Of a stretch of 17,268 nt of DNA, positions 13,555 to 17,268 are shown piece by piece; position 1 is the first letter of the stretch; the number at the start of each line of letters is the position of its first letter. The position numbers and the translations under genes were made by a program. The notes below the pieces were generated by a model. It saw nothing but the letters and a program-made list of their open reading frames with translations, searched no databases and had not been told where the DNA came from. The DNA comes from Actinomycetes bacterium (lineage in GTDB: Bacteria > Actinomycetota > Acidimicrobiia > Acidimicrobiales > RAAP-2): the NCBI GenBank assembly GCA_021801615.1, contig JAJYXS010000125.1:1-17268 (forward strand). The letters run 5' to 3'.

Positions 13555-14708
13555 GCAGGGCCGCGGGCGACCTAGTGGTCGAAGAAGGGCACTTGCGACG
13601 GTTCCTCGAGGGGCTCGGAGCTGCAGTCGGAGTTGGCGGACGAGACCTCGACTACTTCGTCGGCGGCATCCTCGAGGCCGAGCTATCCGGAAAGAGCAGT
13701 CATGGGCTGAGCCTCGTGCCGGCCTACGTCGGCGGGATTGCATCTGGGGCCATCTCCGCCCGGCCGCACCTCGAGGTTCTCGGATCGACGGGGGCGGCGT
13801 GCGTCGTCGACGGTGGGAACGGGCTCGGGCACGTCGTCCTTGCCCGAGCGATGGACAGGGCGGTAGAGATCGCTGGGAGCCTAGGCATCGGTTTGGTCGC
13901 CGTGAGGAACAGCAACCACGCTGGGATGCTGTCCTTCGCCGCGCGACGAGCCGTGGCCAGCGGCATGGTTGGGTATGTCACGAGCGGGGGCCCGGCAGTC
14001 ATGGCCCCCTGGGGTGGACGCGAGCCGCGCCTCGGCACGAGCCCGTTCGCGTGGGCCATGCCGACCGGCGGCGGCTTCCCGCTGGTGTTCGACGCGGGGT
14101 GCTCCGTCGCCGCACGCCGAAAGATCCGCCAAGCAGCAGCCGCCAACGAGGCTATCCCCGAGAGCTGGGCGCTCGACGCCGAAGGGGCGCCGACAACCGA
14201 TCCCCACCGAGCCCTGCTCGGGAGTCTCGTGCCCTTCAGTGGACACAAGGGCTATGGCCTCGCCCTTGTCAACGAAGTCCTCGTCTGTGGGCTCGCGGGA
14301 GGTGTGCTGGCTGCCGAGGTGGACAGTCCGTTCCTGCGTGGCGAGTCCGAGGAGCTCGACTCATGGCGCATCGGGCAGATCGCGCTGGCAATCAACGCCA
14401 CCTCGCTGGTGGGCTCGGGCACCTTCGAGGCCGCGGTCGAGCGGATCATCGACTCGATGAAGTCGAGTACGCCCGCGCGCGAGGGAGAGCCGGTGCTCAT
14501 CCCGGGCGAGCATTCCTGGAAGGTCGCCGCGCAACGGCGACGAGAAGGGATGACCGTCGCCGGCTCCCTCTTGCGGAAGCTCAACGACCTCGCCGCCGAG
14601 GTCGGCGCCCCGCCGCTTGAGGCGCGCTCTCCTGGGGGCTCTCTCGGGACGAACCTCGGGCGCGGCACTTCGGTCACCACCGAGCCGGGAACGACAACCG
14701 ATGCCTGA
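13551..14708 (+). CDS. Ldh2-family malate/L-lactate/2-oxo acid dehydrogenase
   Basis: The 385-residue protein is an Ldh2/MdhC-fold oxidoreductase, a family that interconverts 2-hydroxy acids (or cyclic imino acids) and 2-oxo acids with NAD(P). Signatures are KSSHGLSLVPAY (48-59) with catalytic His51, RNSNHAGMLSFAARRA (119-134) with His123, PWGGREPRLGTSPFAWAMP (153-171) and FSGHKGYGLALVNEVL (229-244). ATG 13551 overlaps the preceding stop (ATGA). The last 30-40 residues (GGSLGTNLGRG and a Thr-rich end) are low-complexity and longer than usual. In the operon it may reduce or oxidise a keto acid produced by the dehydratases, similar in principle to 2,3-diketo-L-gulonate reductase; the substrate is inferred only. 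Confidence 0.9.
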   Translation: MSRAAGDLVVEEGHLRRFLEGLGAAVGVGGRDLDYFVGGILEAELSGKSSHGLSLVPAYVGGIASGAISARPHLEVLGSTGAACVVDGGNGLGHVVLARAMDRAVEIAGSLGIGLVAVRNSNHAGMLSFAARRAVASGMVGYVTSGGPAVMAPWGGREPRLGTSPFAWAMPTGGGFPLVFDAGCSVAARRKIRQAAAANEAIPESWALDAEGAPTTDPHRALLGSLVPFSGHKGYGLALVNEVLVCGLAGGVLAAEVDSPFLRGESEELDSWRIGQIALAINATSLVGSGTFEAAVERIIDSMKSSTPAREGEPVLIPGEHSWKVAAQRRREGMTVAGSLLRKLNDLAAEVGAPPLEARSPGGSLGTNLGRGTSVTTEPGTTTDA

Positions 14709-15585
14709 GGTCTCGCGTCGGCGGGGGGAGTCTCATCCCCGGGGTACTCGACTGCCTAAGGTGGCCGTCACGGGAGCGTGCGGGCGCGTCGGGTCGGCGC
14801 TGGTGCCCGCCCTCGTCCAGGCGGGCTACGAGGTCGTCGCCGTGGACAGGGTCGCGTGGGCGGGGAGCCTCCCGCCCGGCGTGTCGTTCATGCAAGCCGA
14901 CGTCACCGACGCCTCGGAGCTCGCCCGGTCCCTGGCGGGTGCCACGAGCCTCGTCCACCTCGCCGGGCTGCCATCGCCTCTGCGCTTTGACGAGGAGCTC
15001 GTCTACCGCACCAACGTCCTCGGCACCCACACCGCCTTGAAGGTGGCCGTCCGAGAGGGCGTCGACCACGTGTGCATAGCGTCGAGCGTCAACGCCATCG
15101 GCGGTGCGTACAGCAGGCGCCCGCGCTATGACCGATTCCCCTTGGACGAGGAGCACCCCAGCTATGTGGAGGATCCGTACGGCTTGTCGAAGTGGATCGG
15201 CGAACAGGAGGCCGCGGCGACGGCGAGGTGCAATCCGCAGCTGTCCATCGCGAGCCTCCGCCTCCACTTTTCGGTCCCCGATCGAGGCTTCGCCGTCAGA
15301 GCTGCGTCGGAGATGAGCGACATGGTCCGCAAGCACCTCTGGGGCTATATCACCTTTGCCAACATCAGCCGGGTAGTGATCGGTGCACTCGAGGCAACCT
15401 GGCGCGGGCACGAGGTCTTCTACGTGGTCGCCTCCCGAACCATCTCCGATGAGCCATCGGAGGCCCTTGCCGCCAAGTTCTACCCCGACGTCCCGATCAT
15501 CAGGCCACTTGTCGGAACGGCAGGATTCTTCGACTGCTCGAAAGCTCGCCGCATGCTCCGATGGAGCGACGATGGCCAGCTCTGA
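14701..15585 (+). CDS. Extended SDR / NAD-dependent epimerase-dehydratase family, uronate dehydrogenase-like
   Basis: The 294-residue protein has the dinucleotide motif GACGRVG (25-31), Asp49 after VVAV for NAD preference, a catalytic Ser in IASSVNAIG (126-134) and YGLSK (160-164) as the Tyr-x-x-x-Lys pair. Segment order and the SVNAIG and HPSYVEDPYGLSKWIGE stretches resemble uronate dehydrogenases, which oxidise hexuronates at C1 to aldarolactones. That product would feed the lactonase of the same operon. ATG 14701 overlaps the previous gene by 8 nt but has a weak ribosome site. GTG 14761 (VAVTGACG) is an alternative that would remove 20 unconserved residues. Other sugar or sugar-lactone oxidations are possible. 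Confidence 0.85.
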   Translation: MPEVSRRRGESHPRGTRLPKVAVTGACGRVGSALVPALVQAGYEVVAVDRVAWAGSLPPGVSFMQADVTDASELARSLAGATSLVHLAGLPSPLRFDEELVYRTNVLGTHTALKVAVREGVDHVCIASSVNAIGGAYSRRPRYDRFPLDEEHPSYVEDPYGLSKWIGEQEAAATARCNPQLSIASLRLHFSVPDRGFAVRAASEMSDMVRKHLWGYITFANISRVVIGALEATWRGHEVFYVVASRTISDEPSEALAAKFYPDVPIIRPLVGTAGFFDCSKARRMLRWSDDGQL

Positions 15586-16810
15586 CGACGAGGCGGCGAG
15601 CTTCGCGTCGAGCGAGTTCTTGCTCGCGAGGATCCGGGCGATGCTCGAGTTCTGGTCGGAGGCGGGCTTTGATCGACGGCTCGGCCGCTACGTCAGTGCC
15701 CGAGACACCACCGGGCGGAGCATTCCCGCGCCGGTTACGACGATTTCGACGGCACGGTTTCTCTACATGTTCGCTACCGGGCTCCATCTGGGCTTCGAGT
15801 GCTGCGGCGAGGCCGCCGAGCGGTGCCTGACACAGCTCCAGGAAGCCTGGGACAGCGTGCACGGGGGCTTCTTCTGGGATCTCGATGCCCGGGACAACGG
15901 GGAGCCCAGGACCCGCAAGGTTACCTACGCCCAGGCCTTCGCCCTCTTGGGGACGAGCGCTGCGGTAGCAGCCGGACTGGCGAGCAGCGACACGGTTGCC
16001 AACATCGTCGAGACGATCGAGACGCACCTCGGGGACCGCGGGCATCCGCTGCTCGTCGAAGAGGCCTCGCCGGACTGGTCCTTCGTGCCCGCCTACCGTG
16101 GCCAGAACGCCAACATGCACATGTGCGAGGCGTATCTCGAAGCCTTCGAGGCGATCGGAGATTACGCTCTGCTCCATCGAGCCCAGGAGATCGCATCAGC
16201 GGTGGGCGAGCTCATGGATTCGACCGGCGGTCTCGTCTGGGAGCACTACGATTCGAGCTGGCACCCGGACTGGCTGTGGACCTGGGATGGCACCACGGCG
16301 ATGTATCACCCGTCGGGCTTTGTGCCCGGGCACTGGCTCGAGTGGGCGAAGCTCTTCCTCGCCCTCGGGGCCACCGCCGGGCCCGAGGACGCTGCACGGC
16401 TGCGTGAGAGGGCGAGGGCGCTCTACGTGGCCGCTTGGTCGCGCGCGTGGGACGAGCGCTTCGGGGGCTTCGTCTATACCCTCGACCGGAACCTCGAGGT
16501 GATGGACGTCGACAAGCACCACTGGCCTCAGGCCGAGGGAATCGCCGCGGCGGCTCGGCTCGCGGACACAACGGGGGAGCGGCGCTTCCTCGATGACTAT
16601 GGCCGTATCTGGTCTTATGTGCTCGAAAGCTTCGTGACCAGCGAAGGCGCGTGGCGGAAGCGCCTCGACAGTTCGAACAGCTCTGGCCGGTCCGTCGTCG
16701 GTGATCCCCTTGAGCCGGACTACCACTCCCTGGGTGCCTGCTACACGGCGCTGCACGCCGTGGCACGAGGGGGGCCGCCATCTCGCCGAGAGGCCGGCGA
16801 GGGGTGTTAG
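15572..16810 (+). CDS. AGE-family sugar epimerase/isomerase (N-acylglucosamine 2-epimerase fold)
   Basis: The 412-residue protein has the alpha/alpha-barrel pattern of the AGE family, which includes N-acylglucosamine 2-epimerase, cellobiose 2-epimerase and aldose-ketose isomerases such as YihS and mannose isomerase. Three conserved active-site His are visible: His183 in NMHMCEAYLEAFE, His254 in VPGHWLEWAKL and His385 in PDYHSLGACYTALHA; KHHWPQAEGIAAAARL (315-330) is another family segment. GGAG at 15563-15566 supports ATG 15572, which overlaps the SDR gene by 14 nt; the longer in-frame extension reads through the SDR gene and is rejected. As the last gene of the operon it probably converts the imported sugar to the form used by the SDR. 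Exact substrate and product are unknown. Confidence 0.88.
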   Translation: MASSDDEAASFASSEFLLARIRAMLEFWSEAGFDRRLGRYVSARDTTGRSIPAPVTTISTARFLYMFATGLHLGFECCGEAAERCLTQLQEAWDSVHGGFFWDLDARDNGEPRTRKVTYAQAFALLGTSAAVAAGLASSDTVANIVETIETHLGDRGHPLLVEEASPDWSFVPAYRGQNANMHMCEAYLEAFEAIGDYALLHRAQEIASAVGELMDSTGGLVWEHYDSSWHPDWLWTWDGTTAMYHPSGFVPGHWLEWAKLFLALGATAGPEDAARLRERARALYVAAWSRAWDERFGGFVYTLDRNLEVMDVDKHHWPQAEGIAAAARLADTTGERRFLDDYGRIWSYVLESFVTSEGAWRKRLDSSNSSGRSVVGDPLEPDYHSLGACYTALHAVARGGPPSRREAGEGC

Positions 16811-16968
16811 CGGCGGCGCTTGTTTGGACATCGCTCGGGCAACGCTCGACGACCACCGAGCGGCGGTGTCAATGGACGATCCGTTGTGAGCACGACCGAG
16901 CGAGATTCCGATCAATGAGAGGTCTTCATGTTTCAGGCCTGCCCATCTTTACATTTGGCTGTGACTCG

Positions 16969-17002
16969 GCGACGAACGGCCCCTCGGCGGGCCGTTCGTC
17001 GC
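16969..17002. terminator. Intrinsic-terminator-like hairpin after the second operon
   Basis: GCGACGAACGGCCC (16969-16982) pairs perfectly with GGGCCGTTCGTCGC (16989-17002), giving a 14-bp stem and a 6-nt loop. It lies about 160 nt after the last stop codon of the operon (16810). No T-run follows. A gene converging from beyond the window could share it. Confidence 0.75.
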
Positions 17003-17017
17003 GGCGGGGCCCGCCGC
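17001..17017. terminator. Second hairpin in tandem with the operon terminator
   Basis: GCGGCGG (17001-17007) and CCGCCGC (17011-17017) form a 7-bp all-GC stem with a 3-nt loop. It overlaps the base of the preceding hairpin by two nucleotides, so the two stems would compete slightly or stack. It may reinforce termination. Confidence 0.4.
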
Positions 17018-17268
17018 CAGGCGCGGCAACGCGAAAAGACCGCGATGCGCAGGGGTCGTGGTGTGACTAGGGTGCGGCGCTCCAGGAGTGACGGTCGGGA
17101 CACCCGTGACCAGGCAGTTCCTTGTCGATGGTCTCGGTGTTGCGTTTCCTGCGGCCTGGATGGTGGGCGGTTCCCGCCGGGAGAGCAGCTACGCGCCCTG
17201 AGGGGCTGAGCGACGCCGGGTGCCGCGAGGCGGCGGGGCGCCACGAGAGATCGGGTTGTCGGTCTTCG

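Larger units (their letters stand above)
16811..17268. other. Intergenic region after the second operon with no supportable gene
   Basis: Apart from the tandem hairpins at 16969-17017 I see nothing I can name in these 458 nt. Open frames on both strands are Arg-rich and look like GC-driven chance frames. No tRNA, repeat array or transposase signature is visible. Confidence 0.5.

Noticed and set aside
15383..15571. Longer N-terminus for the AGE-family protein
   Set aside because: The 63 extra residues are Ser/Pro/Arg-rich and lie within the SDR gene in another frame.
16928..17244. Small open frames on both strands in the 3' intergenic region
   Set aside because: Both cross the terminator hairpins, are very rich in Arg and show no domain or ribosome site.
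1..17268. CRISPR arrays, tRNA/rRNA genes, insertion sequences
   Set aside because: No spaced direct-repeat array, cloverleaf, rRNA segment, transposase motif or terminal inverted repeat pair was visible by eye.

Overview
The window is a 17.3 kb, high-GC (roughly two-thirds G+C by eye) bacterial segment in which every gene I can support lies on the + strand. Frequent GTG/TTG starts, strong G/C third-position bias, short overlaps between genes (ATGA, GTGA) and the protein types (LacI regulator, Dpp-type ABC importer with a fused permease-ATPase, SMP-30, AGE and UxaA families) suggest an actinobacterium. I cannot fix the family or genus from sequence alone.

Layout: (1) 1-159, the 3' end of a PD-(D/E)XK nuclease-like gene cut by the window edge. 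(2) 160-329, a regulatory region with a recognisable promoter (TTGACA, 18 nt, TAGCCT) flanked by two copies of CTGAACGTTCGG, the downstream copy being part of a larger inverted repeat. (3) 330-5655, a compact first operon: a ketopantoate-reductase-like (PanE/ApbA) gene, a LacI-family regulator, a UxaA/GarD-type sugar-acid dehydratase, a metallo-beta-lactamase-fold hydrolase and an M19 dipeptidase homologue that lacks several of the family's active-site residues. (4) 5656-5810, a leader with a hairpin, then 5811-7376, a secreted family-5 solute-binding protein, closed by a strong hairpin at 7407-7458. (5) 7486-16810, a second, tightly coupled operon: SMP-30 lactonase, ManD-type enolase-superfamily dehydratase, DppB permease, a DppC-DppD fusion, DppF ATPase, Ldh2-type oxidoreductase, uronate-dehydrogenase-like SDR and an AGE-family epimerase/isomerase. 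(6) 16811-17268, tandem hairpins that look like the operon terminator and then no supportable gene.

Taken together the genes read as an uptake-and-oxidation locus for a sugar acid or an oligosaccharide containing one. The Dpp/Opp-type importer would bring the substrate in; the AGE protein would isomerise or epimerise it; the SDR would oxidise a sugar or uronate to a lactone; the SMP-30 and/or MBL enzyme would open the lactone; the ManD-like and/or UxaA-like enzyme would dehydrate the resulting aldonate or aldarate to a 2-keto-3-deoxy acid; the Ldh2- and PanE-like enzymes would reduce or oxidise keto/hydroxy acid intermediates. No KDG kinase or KDPG aldolase is in the window, so the lower pathway must be elsewhere or flow through the reductases. 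The substrate is unknown. The pairing of two unrelated lactonases with two unrelated dehydratases, the M19 homologue with a lost active site and the operator pair around the first promoter are the most notable points.
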